From Bacillota bacterium (GTDB lineage: Bacteria; Bacillota_E; Sulfobacillia; Sulfobacillales; Sulfobacillaceae): a stretch of 6,039 nucleotides of DNA. The stretch's first letter is position 1; the number at the start of each line of letters is the position of its first letter. The position numbers were made by a program, and so were the translations under genes. The stretch covers positions 1 through 6,039 of the forward strand of contig JAKADJ010000154.1 in assembly GCA_021820645.1 (NCBI GenBank), read 5' to 3'. Below the pieces are notes generated by a model. It searched no databases, was not told where the DNA came from, and worked only from the letters and a program-made list of their open reading frames with translations. This document shows, one piece after another, positions 1-6,039 of the stretch.

Positions 1-126
1 TAACTTAGTCTGCACCGGATTGCCCGGCATGAAGTGCACCAAAAAAAACGTAAAAGACGAGACGGCCAATATCATGATTAGCCCTGCCAAAATACGTTTC
101 CCTATCCGCTTCAAGAACTTCTTCAC
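1..126 (-). CDS. Dipeptide/oligopeptide ABC transporter permease, DppB/OppB type (N-terminal fragment)
   Basis: Forty-two codons of a gene that continues past the left edge. It starts at GTG (126-124), preceded by AAGGAGGA eight bases upstream. My translation begins MKKFLKRIGKRILAGLIM and continues through a hydrophobic stretch into FLVHFMPGNPVQTKL. A short basic leader, one membrane helix (about residues 12-31) and an H-x-x-P-G-[ND]-P motif right after the helix are the standard start of the DppB/OppB family, the first of two membrane subunits in peptide and nickel ABC importers. It would pair with the binding protein encoded at 2445-4271. A DppC-type permease and ATPases are expected beyond the left edge but cannot be seen. 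The family call is fairly secure; the substrate cannot be read from this fragment. Confidence 0.85.
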   Translation of the reverse strand, partial: MKKFLKRIGKRILAGLIMILAVSSFTFFLVHFMPGNPVQTKL

Positions 127-133
127 GGGTATA

Positions 134-141
134 TCCTCCTT
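134..141 (-). promoter_or_regulatory. Ribosome binding site of the permease gene
   Basis: The minus strand reads AAGGAGGA here, a near-perfect anti-16S match ending seven to eight bases before the GTG at 126. It fixes the start of the permease fragment, which has no ATG at its N-terminus. Confidence 0.85.
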
Positions 142-147
142 CCTCTG

Positions 148-174
148 ACGCATTCGTTGGTCCTCAAAATGCGT
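148..174 (-). repeat. Inverted repeat (possible mRNA hairpin) upstream of the permease gene
   Basis: The arms ACGCATT (148-154) and AATGCGT (168-174) are perfect 7-bp complements around a 13-base loop. They lie in the 69-base gap between the acetyltransferase and permease genes, six bases upstream of the permease ribosome binding site. Within the loop, the minus strand can add a short TTG/CAA pairing. No T-run follows on the minus strand, so this is not a classical intrinsic terminator. It could be an mRNA stability or processing element, an operator, or chance; the stem is short. Confidence 0.4.
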
Positions 175-195
175 TTGGTCGTCATCACAAGGCGC

Positions 196-1278
196 CTACA
201 CATAGTTCAATTCACCGGCATAAGGCCACGGGAAATGAAGACCCTCCTCCGAAAATACCCATTGGGTTAAGGCTCCATCTGATGAGTATCGCCCTCGCGT
301 CAGTTCGGTGGCCTTCATTCGTTTCTTTTCGTGAACTTGCGTTTCATCGAGCCATGGGCTAATCGCGGCATGGAATGAACGCCAATCGACAATAGCCATC
401 GTTCCTAAATTGAGACATTTTGTCATCGACCACCCCGCCTCCTCGACGTAATCCCGCATAGACCAATCTTGGCTTCTGAACATAAGATGCGTACTCGGCG
501 TTTGATACTCGACCGCCGCTTGCTGCGCCAGAGCCACAACAGCCTGGCGAGCACCCGCCCACTCCATCACTCGGGACCCTCGCCATCGGTCGGACACCCC
601 AGCGATCACGTATGCCATAATGCGTTCGCCACGTTTAGCAATGTATAAGTCATGTTGTGTGTTACGTCGCGGATAGGCTAAGCCCTCTAATAATTCCCCC
701 ATCTCGCGAACCGTCCGACTATAACGCACTCCCTCGGCATGATAGACGGCGGCCAATGAACCGATAACATCCATTCCACAATGTGGTGATACCCGTTCTA
801 CCATACCGTTCCACAATTCGAGGTTTGACCGTTCGGCTGGCACTTCCGCCATGATGAAGTCACCCGCTTCAACTGCTCCAAGTCGATGATATAAACTGCG
901 TCGGCCCGAAATTAGCGCAACGGCCACACGCTCCGCGACTAACTCCTCCCAAATGCGTTGCAATATCCTTGAAGCCAATTTATGTCCCCGATGTTCGGCC
1001 TTGGTTGCCACGGATCCGATGGCCGCCATGGGAACGCGCACCCCTCCCGTTACAACGGCCCCTCTCCATACTGGTGCCATGCTAATGGGCCGATCATCCA
1101 TGTCACTTATAAAATATAGGTTATTCGCATTGTCCGCTCGATACAATAACGGAAACCGACGGGCCATCCCTTCGCCGGGTGTGGCATAAGGCCGCATGAC
1201 CTCGTCCACTAGACGTCCCAATTCCGGAAGATGGTGAGGACCCGCGCGCCGAACTACAAAATTTTGAGGCACTGCCAC
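196..1278 (-). CDS. GNAT-family N-acetyltransferase, two-domain Eis/COG4552-like
   Basis: A 360-residue protein starting at GTG, with AGGAGGG six bases upstream. It is presumably cytoplasmic, as no signal peptide or membrane segment is visible. Residues 6-145 look like a GNAT domain: an N-terminal VRRAGPHHLPELGRL helix region, a strand at 83-92 (PMAAIGSVAT), then the acetyl-CoA loop EHRGHKLASRIL at 95-106, and ISGRRSLYHRLGA at 123-135, which resembles the motif B helix. Residues about 185-290 resemble a second, degenerate GNAT-like domain with DYVEEAGW at 276-283. The C-terminus (FPWPYAGELNYV) fits the ends of multi-domain GNAT proteins of this type. In the acetyl-CoA loop the second glycine of R-G-x-G is Lys100. 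The gene starts 11 bases after the MupG stop, so it is probably translated with it. The acceptor is unknown; an amino sugar or peptide amine derived from the imported substrate is only a guess from context. Confidence 0.8.
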   Translation of the reverse strand: MAVPQNFVVRRAGPHHLPELGRLVDEVMRPYATPGEGMARRFPLLYRADNANNLYFISDMDDRPISMAPVWRGAVVTGGVRVPMAAIGSVATKAEHRGHKLASRILQRIWEELVAERVAVALISGRRSLYHRLGAVEAGDFIMAEVPAERSNLELWNGMVERVSPHCGMDVIGSLAAVYHAEGVRYSRTVREMGELLEGLAYPRRNTQHDLYIAKRGERIMAYVIAGVSDRWRGSRVMEWAGARQAVVALAQQAAVEYQTPSTHLMFRSQDWSMRDYVEEAGWSMTKCLNLGTMAIVDWRSFHAAISPWLDETQVHEKKRMKATELTRGRYSSDGALTQWVFSEEGLHFPWPYAGELNYV

Positions 1279-1284
1279 GGGATT

Positions 1285-1291
1285 CCCTCCT
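1285..1291 (-). promoter_or_regulatory. Ribosome binding site of the acetyltransferase gene, overlapping the mupG stop
   Basis: AGGAGGG on the minus strand, six bases before the GTG at 1278. Its first two bases (AG) are the last two of the TAG stop of the upstream gene (1292-1290), which points to translational coupling. The match supports the GTG start. Confidence 0.8.
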
Positions 1292-2408
1292 ATTCTGCTA
1301 CCACCTCAAATCGAAATCGCACTCGGGGTTGTAAATCATTAAGCTTCGTTAGATCGTCATCGAGAACCCATCCTACAACGTTAGTACGAATATCGGGTCC
1401 TAAATCGACTCGCGCAATCTGTAACTCCCCTGCGAAACGAGGATAAAGGATATTGTCCACCGTGACCGTGCCCCGCGGCCGTTTCATCGAATCCTTCTGG
1501 GGGAGTATACGGGGTCGGTTGGGCCTTTGCCGATCCCCTCGAGCTCGATGGACCATCTCAAAATCTTGCGGTAGATGTAAATGGGGACCATCGAAGGCAA
1601 CCGATTTTTCCGCTGCTTGCGCAAGCGGATTGAGCCGAACCCGCAACACCAGGCACGGTTCCTCTGCCGCCTTTAATAAGGATTTCAATTCCTCGGAATC
1701 CTCGGTTTGGTCACCAATGTAAACGTGATCACACCACCCAAGGGCGAGTAATTCTTGGGCCGCCCACCCCGGTTCCGCGTAGCGATGACATTCCAACGTA
1801 GGCAACCCTTCGTAGGTCATATATCGATGATGTTTTTGGGAAGCGACAAACCCCATTACTATGCTCCCCCTTGCGTGAAGGATCTCCGCCTGCCTGGAGA
1901 CGAACGACCGGGACAGTCCCGTTTCCACACGAGGATAGTAGTTATGGCACGCTACGGTGTTCTCCAAAGCGATCCCCAACTTAGACAAACGTGCTAGGTT
2001 AGCGGTAGTCGCCGGACTAGCATTGAGGACCACACTCATCTCGAATTGTGCTGCCGTAGTGAGAACTTGGCGCACTTCTTCATCCGAAAATCCGGCATCC
2101 AGTCGAATCGATGATATCCCCAGTTCACGAAACGGACTAAAATCCTCCAAACTGCCACCGATCCGCTTAAAAACGATGGGATGCACGTCTGCCATGATCT
2201 GTAATCCCATTTGTTCACCCAATCGGCCAATTTTCCTGAAATCATCCAGACTTGAAGGGATGTCTGCTTCGGGCATCTGTAAGGAAGTGAAAAAATGTGT
2301 GATGCCAAGGTCTGCCGCCAACGCCACACAATCGTAGGTCGTTAACGAGGTACTAGCTGGAATGCCGAGATAAAACGAGGTACCCATAACGGTTGATGAG
2401 TGTTTCAT
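1290..2408 (-). CDS. mupG: MupG-like 6-phospho-N-acetylmuramidase (DUF871, GH170)
   Basis: A 372-residue cytoplasmic protein, about the usual length for DUF871. The characterised family member, Staphylococcus aureus MupG, hydrolyses MurNAc-6-phosphate-GlcNAc during peptidoglycan turnover. An N-terminal TIM-barrel domain (about 8-260) carries recognisable family blocks: FTSLQMPEAD at 40-49, DVHP at 74-77, IRLDAGF at 101-107, LNASP at 128-132, HNYYPRVETGLS at 155-166, EGLPTLECHR at 200-209 and YIGDQ at 230-234. The C-terminal cyclophilin-like domain (about 310-372) has RGTVTVDN at 312-319, then YPRFAGELQI and NVVGWVLD. An arginine- and proline-rich linker (288-312) joins the two. It starts at ATG with AAGGAGG eight bases upstream, 36 bases after the binding-protein stop. 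In known systems the phosphorylated disaccharide comes from a phosphotransferase permease; here the gene sits in an ABC-transporter operon, so a separate kinase would be needed or the substrate differs. Family assignment is strong; the exact substrate is inferred. Confidence 0.92.
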   Translation of the reverse strand: MKHSSTVMGTSFYLGIPASTSLTTYDCVALAADLGITHFFTSLQMPEADIPSSLDDFRKIGRLGEQMGLQIMADVHPIVFKRIGGSLEDFSPFRELGISSIRLDAGFSDEEVRQVLTTAAQFEMSVVLNASPATTANLARLSKLGIALENTVACHNYYPRVETGLSRSFVSRQAEILHARGSIVMGFVASQKHHRYMTYEGLPTLECHRYAEPGWAAQELLALGWCDHVYIGDQTEDSEELKSLLKAAEEPCLVLRVRLNPLAQAAEKSVAFDGPHLHLPQDFEMVHRARGDRQRPNRPRILPQKDSMKRPRGTVTVDNILYPRFAGELQIARVDLGPDIRTNVVGWVLDDDLTKLNDLQPRVRFRFEVVAE

Positions 2409-2416
2409 AGCGTATG

Positions 2417-2423
2417 CCTCCTT
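2417..2423 (-). promoter_or_regulatory. Ribosome binding site of mupG
   Basis: AAGGAGG on the minus strand, eight bases before the ATG at 2408, inside the 36-base gap after the binding-protein stop. I see no promoter or terminator hairpin in this gap, so read-through from upstream is expected. Confidence 0.85.
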
Positions 2424-2444
2424 GAAACTCAGAATGGTTGTCGG

Positions 2445-4271
2445 TTAGGAATGTGCCGCCGGCTTAATGTAATTGTTCATCATCCAGATACCGATAGGTG
2501 GTTCGAGATTGTAGGTGGCGGACATGAGAGTCGAATTATTTAGGGGGTAATTACCGAACCGCTTGGTATTCACCCAGCCCGTGCGTGCCACATCCCACAA
2601 GGTGATTTGGGGGACATATTGATTCGTGACCGCGGCGAGTATCTGCGTATCGTGACGGATGGTGCTGAGATTGCTGCTTTGATCTAATTGCCGGGTCAGC
2701 TGGCCGGGATTCACCACGCCATATCCCGCAATTCGAACGGTTGTGGGAAAATCGACCCAGTTCCCTCCCGATGGGGTGGACGGCGAGTTGTGTACTAAGT
2801 GCCCATTTGTGACCACATAGCCATCAGGCGACCCATAGATACGACTATAGGCAAAGTACGGGTTTGGTCCCTCCCCATCATCGCAGATCGATAACGCCAG
2901 TTGCCCAGCAGACTGGGCTTGCAGTTCTTGCGGAAACGTCATCGCCACCACTTTAGTAGGAATGCCAAACTGATCGAGTTCACTCTTGACCATCTGCGAC
3001 AACGCCATCCACGAACTAAATTGACTCACCGTCGTGAGCGTAGCGGTCCACGGCTGTCCGTTCGGCAACATCCAATGCGCACCGACTTTATGAAATCCCG
3101 CATTGCGTAACAGATTCGCCGCCTTACTCAAATTCACCGGGTACATATTCATGGATCGCAGTTGAGTTGGGGTGAGCCATTGCTGAGTGGCCGTATCCAC
3201 CATCCCATCCGTCCACCGGGGTGCCGACGCTGAGACCGGATTGGCGACATGTTGAACCGCTTGCCGATTGATAATATAAGCCATTGCTTGCCGCACGGCC
3301 AGTAGGTTGTAAGGATAGACGTGCTCGTTGAACATCATCGTGGTCATCAGATACGCAGGCACCTTATAGAACACATTACCTGGTGTTTTCTTGGCTTGGT
3401 TATAGATGTTTACCGGAAAGTTGCCGGTCAGTTCATCGACTTGACCCGAGATCGCATAGTTCCATACGTCTTGGCTACCCGTGTAATTCCTCACAATGAC
3501 CTCGTTGACGGGTACGTTTTGTGCTGCAAAAAAATAGGGATTCTTTCGCATGATCATTTCCCCGGGATTCACCGACTGAATCACAAACGGGCCCGATGCT
3601 ACATCGTGCGCGGGCGCGAACGATGCAATCGTGGTCCCGAGCTTCGTCAGATCAGTGGCCGCCGCTTGCGCCTTGGCTTTTAGCCCGGCATTGCTGCCCG
3701 TATATTGTGCCGTGTGGATGATGTTCCAAATATTTGCGGGCAACAACGATCCGAATACACTCTGCGGCACAATATCGGTGGTCAACACATCTAACAGAAA
3801 GGTATTCGACGTGATGCCCGGGGCCAACGTCAGTTGCACTTCTTTGGGCCCAATGGCCCGTGCGGTGCCTAACCCATCCGCTTGCATGGTGCCTACGGCA
3901 TACGACAATGCCATGGTGGTCACCACATCCGCCGCCGTCACGGGCTTCCCGTTGGACCATCGTGCGTTCGACCGAAGCCACACCGTGACCGTCCGTCCCC
4001 GATTAGACACCTGCCAGTGACTCGCTAACGCCGGATAGAATGCGCCCAAATTTGCGCTGTTGTGGGATACCGCTAACGGCATAATATCCATCCCGGGTTC
4101 AACAATGTAACTGGAACTAAAAATATTCATCGGCGCACCAGGCGGCATGATGGTCCCAATGGTGACAAACGGAGGTACCGGGGCACTAGACGTTTTTGTG
4201 GTATTACCACAGGCCGTAATCACGGACATTAGGACGACTGCACCCGAGACGGCCAAAACACGATGTTTCAT
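2445..4271 (-). CDS. ABC transporter substrate-binding lipoprotein, peptide/nickel family (SBP_bac_5)
   Basis: I start this at the ATG at 4271 (608 residues), which has AGGAGGG six bases upstream and opens a lipoprotein signal: MKHR, a hydrophobic stretch, then lipobox I-T-A-C with the lipidated Cys at 21. A longer frame to 4325 would bury the signal and overlap the upstream gene. After the Cys comes a Thr/Ser/Pro tether, then the binding fold. Family landmarks are WSNGKPVTAADVV at 105-117, ASGPFVIQSVNPGEMIMRKN at 225-244, VRQAMAYIINRQAV at 326-339 and AANLLRNAGF at 384-393. It would be anchored outside the membrane and deliver a peptide-like ligand to the permease starting at 126. It is somewhat long for the family; an alanine-rich helical segment (about 190-220) may account for part of that. 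Only 65 residues are D/E/K/R, very few, which suits exposure to acid. Placement beside MupG suggests a muropeptide or other wall-fragment ligand, but the ligand cannot be read from the sequence. Confidence 0.92.
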   Translation of the reverse strand: MKHRVLAVSGAVVLMSVITACGNTTKTSSAPVPPFVTIGTIMPPGAPMNIFSSSYIVEPGMDIMPLAVSHNSANLGAFYPALASHWQVSNRGRTVTVWLRSNARWSNGKPVTAADVVTTMALSYAVGTMQADGLGTARAIGPKEVQLTLAPGITSNTFLLDVLTTDIVPQSVFGSLLPANIWNIIHTAQYTGSNAGLKAKAQAAATDLTKLGTTIASFAPAHDVASGPFVIQSVNPGEMIMRKNPYFFAAQNVPVNEVIVRNYTGSQDVWNYAISGQVDELTGNFPVNIYNQAKKTPGNVFYKVPAYLMTTMMFNEHVYPYNLLAVRQAMAYIINRQAVQHVANPVSASAPRWTDGMVDTATQQWLTPTQLRSMNMYPVNLSKAANLLRNAGFHKVGAHWMLPNGQPWTATLTTVSQFSSWMALSQMVKSELDQFGIPTKVVAMTFPQELQAQSAGQLALSICDDGEGPNPYFAYSRIYGSPDGYVVTNGHLVHNSPSTPSGGNWVDFPTTVRIAGYGVVNPGQLTRQLDQSSNLSTIRHDTQILAAVTNQYVPQITLWDVARTGWVNTKRFGNYPLNNSTLMSATYNLEPPIGIWMMNNYIKPAAHS

Positions 4272-4277
4272 AAGACA

Positions 4278-4284
4278 CCCTCCT
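4278..4284 (-). promoter_or_regulatory. Ribosome binding site of the binding-protein gene, overlapping the upstream stop
   Basis: AGGAGGG on the minus strand, six bases before the ATG at 4271. Its first bases belong to the TAG stop (4285-4283) of the phosphohydrolase gene. This site decides the start at 4271 over the in-frame ATG at 4325 and indicates translational coupling of the two genes. Confidence 0.85.
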
Positions 4285-6039
4285 ATTCTAGCTTCAAGAA
4301 ATCCTGGGGCACCCCTCCCCGACAATCTTTCGGAGGGGTCATGCCCAATAGGTCCGATACTAGCGGCGCAACATCCATGAGCGATACATAGCCTAACTCT
4401 TCGGTATTTCGCTCATATCCATGACGGATCGATGGACCCATGGCCAACAACGTCGCCATGTTAGCCGTCCGGTCCGTCGTTGTGGTCGGCATTTGTGCCC
4501 CGTGGTTTGATGACCCGTCTGCTGGCCCAACCGACAGGCCATTCGACGGCACGCCCCATGAGTAACCGGGGTTGTACAAAAACATCACGTCCCCAGTTCG
4601 CTTTCCGAAGTAACCCAATAACTGTTGGTGTGGTTTTTCAAGAGCATAGGCCACGAGATGCCGGCCATCCTCTTGATCCTTCCATTCCACTAAAGCGTCC
4701 CTAATGGCTTCGGACACCCGTGCGTAGTTTTCTTTCAACACAACCCCTCCGGCGTTGCGTCCCTTGAGGTTCACCACGATTTCATGGGGGGAAAGGAGAT
4801 ACGCCATGGATCGTGACCGGTCAATCACTTGTCGTGGTCGCGTACTCTCCTCAAATCGTGCGAGTCCGACGTCGACTAAGCGGCGCGCCACACTAGCAAT
4901 ACGACGATTGGGAACATGGCCGTGGTCCGACACCACTATCAAGTGATCGGATTCATCCAGTTCCGACAAGAACCCCCCTAAGAGTCGGTCGCCCAACTGA
5001 TAGGACCTACGGATAACAGAAACCGCACGGTCATCGGGCTCGACTCCAGGCTCAGGATCCAAACCCGCCAAAAAGTTATGCTGCGCCGTATCGATCCAGT
5101 GCCAATGCGTCATGAAGAGGTCCCATGGCTTATGTTGGGCACTATGTTTCAAGGCACCGATGTACCAGTCCACTTGGTCACAAATTTCATCCATTAACGC
5201 GTCTATAGCCTGGTCGCTTTCCCGGTTAATAACTGCAGGGTGCTCAAAAAATGGCCCAAGGCTCCGAAACAAGTCATCAGCGTATTCAGGCGGATCCGTG
5301 AATCCGCGCGTGGGGTAGATTTCAGATCGGACAAAGTGAACCGTGTCGCCGTCTGTGTTGAGAACGCGGAATCGCACAGATGCTTGCTCGTTTTTTCCCG
5401 CGGGAATCGTGGCCCATGGCCCCCATCCCGCGGTTGGCAACGTCACTAGAACTTGCTCATCCCAATAGATCTGATAGAGGTTGTCTGCCTCTCGAACGAT
5501 CGAGAATTTCGAAAAATGTTCTAGCCCTTCCGGATTCAATTCTTGATGCCCGTCCTCTGTCGGAACCAACAACGGACCCATGACCTGAGATTTTACAGGT
5601 AAGGGAACCTGTCGACCATTGGTGACGGTTATGATATATTCGCCACCGGATGCCAGCGCGTGCCCCGTTAACCCTCGATATAACGGCGCAATCACAGTAA
5701 CCTGCTTAGCCGTTGTTGGATACGCGCCGGGATACGTCAACAACATGGTACGTAAGCCAGATCTCGATGCGGCGTTCCAAAGAGTGTCTGCGTGAAGGGT
5801 TCGTGCGTCAAACGTTGACCGCGCCTTCCTTTCGGTAGGATCCGCGGCCGTGATATCGGTCCAATTGCCGGCACCATGGCGCCCGGGTACAGCGCCCGAT
5901 GCAATTGTGGCCCAATTAGTCGGAGTGTAAGGTGGCAAAACTGACAACGCATAAGAACTAGCCCCATCCCGAAGCATACGCGAAAAGTTGGGTAATACTC
6001 CTTCATCGGCAAATCGTTTGATTAAGGGCAATACCAAAG
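4283..6039 (-). CDS. Alkaline-phosphatase-superfamily phosphohydrolase/phosphodiesterase, COG3379-like (N-terminus off window)
   Basis: At least 584 residues, open to the right edge. Numbering from the codon at 6037, it opens VLPLIKRFADEGVLPNFSRM, which in this superfamily normally follows an N-terminal G-x-D-G-x segment carrying the first metal-binding Asp; that segment is therefore outside the window. Other landmarks are present: PPYTPTNWATIASG at 35-48 with Thr38 as probable nucleophile, PGRHG at 51-55, metal ligands Asp316 and His320 in IDTAQH, Asp371-His372 in SDHGH, and His512 in SSNHG. An insert between the nucleophile and the second metal cluster (about 115-300) includes the WGPW block (205-208) and a beta-rich part, as in predicted phosphohydrolases of the COG3379 group. 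These enzymes hydrolyse phosphomono- or diesters with two metal ions; the substrate is unknown. The stop overlaps the ribosome binding site of the binding-protein gene, so the two are co-expressed. Whether it is exported cannot be judged without the N-terminus. Confidence 0.85.
   Translation of the reverse strand, partial: LVLPLIKRFADEGVLPNFSRMLRDGASSYALSVLPPYTPTNWATIASGAVPGRHGAGNWTDITAADPTERKARSTFDARTLHADTLWNAASRSGLRTMLLTYPGAYPTTAKQVTVIAPLYRGLTGHALASGGEYIITVTNGRQVPLPVKSQVMGPLLVPTEDGHQELNPEGLEHFSKFSIVREADNLYQIYWDEQVLVTLPTAGWGPWATIPAGKNEQASVRFRVLNTDGDTVHFVRSEIYPTRGFTDPPEYADDLFRSLGPFFEHPAVINRESDQAIDALMDEICDQVDWYIGALKHSAQHKPWDLFMTHWHWIDTAQHNFLAGLDPEPGVEPDDRAVSVIRRSYQLGDRLLGGFLSELDESDHLIVVSDHGHVPNRRIASVARRLVDVGLARFEESTRPRQVIDRSRSMAYLLSPHEIVVNLKGRNAGGVVLKENYARVSEAIRDALVEWKDQEDGRHLVAYALEKPHQQLLGYFGKRTGDVMFLYNPGYSWGVPSNGLSVGPADGSSNHGAQMPTTTTDRTANMATLLAMGPSIRHGYERNTEELGYVSLMDVAPLVSDLLGMTPPKDCRGGVPQDFLKLE

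Noticed and set aside
148..174. Intrinsic terminator between the acetyltransferase and permease genes
   Set aside because: The inverted repeat is only 7 bp and is followed on the minus strand by CAGAGGAAGGAGG, not a T-run. The operon probably reads through.
127..195. Internal promoter for the permease
   Set aside because: A TTGTGA-like hexamer is present on the minus strand, but there is no convincing -10 hexamer at proper spacing.
1957..2337. 126-codon plus-strand open frame opposite mupG
   Set aside because: It lies wholly antisense to a gene with clear family motifs, and its translation shows no recognisable domain. It is a frame shadow.
3631..4020. 129-codon plus-strand open frame opposite the binding-protein gene
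   Set aside because: It is fully antisense to a well-supported coding region, and its product has no recognisable family features.
4272..4325. Longer N-terminus for the binding protein, starting at the in-frame ATG at 4325
   Set aside because: It would add 18 residues before the lipoprotein signal and overlap the phosphohydrolase gene by 43 bases. The ATG at 4271 has AGGAGGG at ideal spacing and begins a proper signal peptide.
5737..6012. 91-codon minus-strand open frame within the phosphohydrolase gene
   Set aside because: It is an alternative frame of a region whose main frame carries the conserved active-site motif.
6035..6037. TTG at 6037 as the true start of the phosphohydrolase
   Set aside because: The protein there is already inside the conserved N-terminal block, lacking the first metal-binding Asp, and the window ends two bases upstream, so no ribosome binding site can be seen. 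The gene most likely continues beyond the edge.

Overview
All five genes in this window lie on the minus strand and read as one compact operon from right to left. In transcription order they are: an alkaline-phosphatase-superfamily phosphohydrolase whose N-terminus is off the right edge; a lipoprotein substrate-binding protein of the peptide/nickel ABC-transporter family; a DUF871/MupG-type 6-phospho-N-acetylmuramidase (GH170); a two-domain GNAT acetyltransferase; and the first 42 codons of a DppB/OppB-type permease, which runs off the left edge. The gaps between genes are 11, 36, 11 and 69 bases. No rRNA, tRNA, CRISPR array, insertion sequence or clear terminator is visible, and no gene-free stretch exceeds 70 bases.

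The organism looks like a member of the Firmicutes. Every visible start has a strong AGGAGG-type ribosome binding site, two of the four visible starts are GTG, the binding protein has a Gram-positive-style lipoprotein signal, and base composition is moderate. The exported binding protein has very few charged residues (65 of 608 D/E/K/R by hand count), while the cytoplasmic MupG-like protein has about 84 of 372. That contrast is typical of surface proteins of acidophiles, so an acidophilic Sulfobacillus- or Alicyclobacillus-like host is plausible. This is inference, not identification.

The permease and binding protein indicate ABC import of a peptide-like solute. The MupG-like enzyme belongs to a family known for cleaving 6-phospho-MurNAc-GlcNAc during cell-wall sugar recycling. 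A reasonable reading is an operon for salvage of muropeptides or peptidoglycan fragments in which a Dpp-type ABC transporter replaces the usual MurNAc phosphotransferase permease. The phosphohydrolase and acetyltransferase would then be accessory enzymes acting on the imported material. No MurQ etherase, sugar kinase or MurR-type regulator is inside the window, so the pathway assignment rests on one enzyme plus context.
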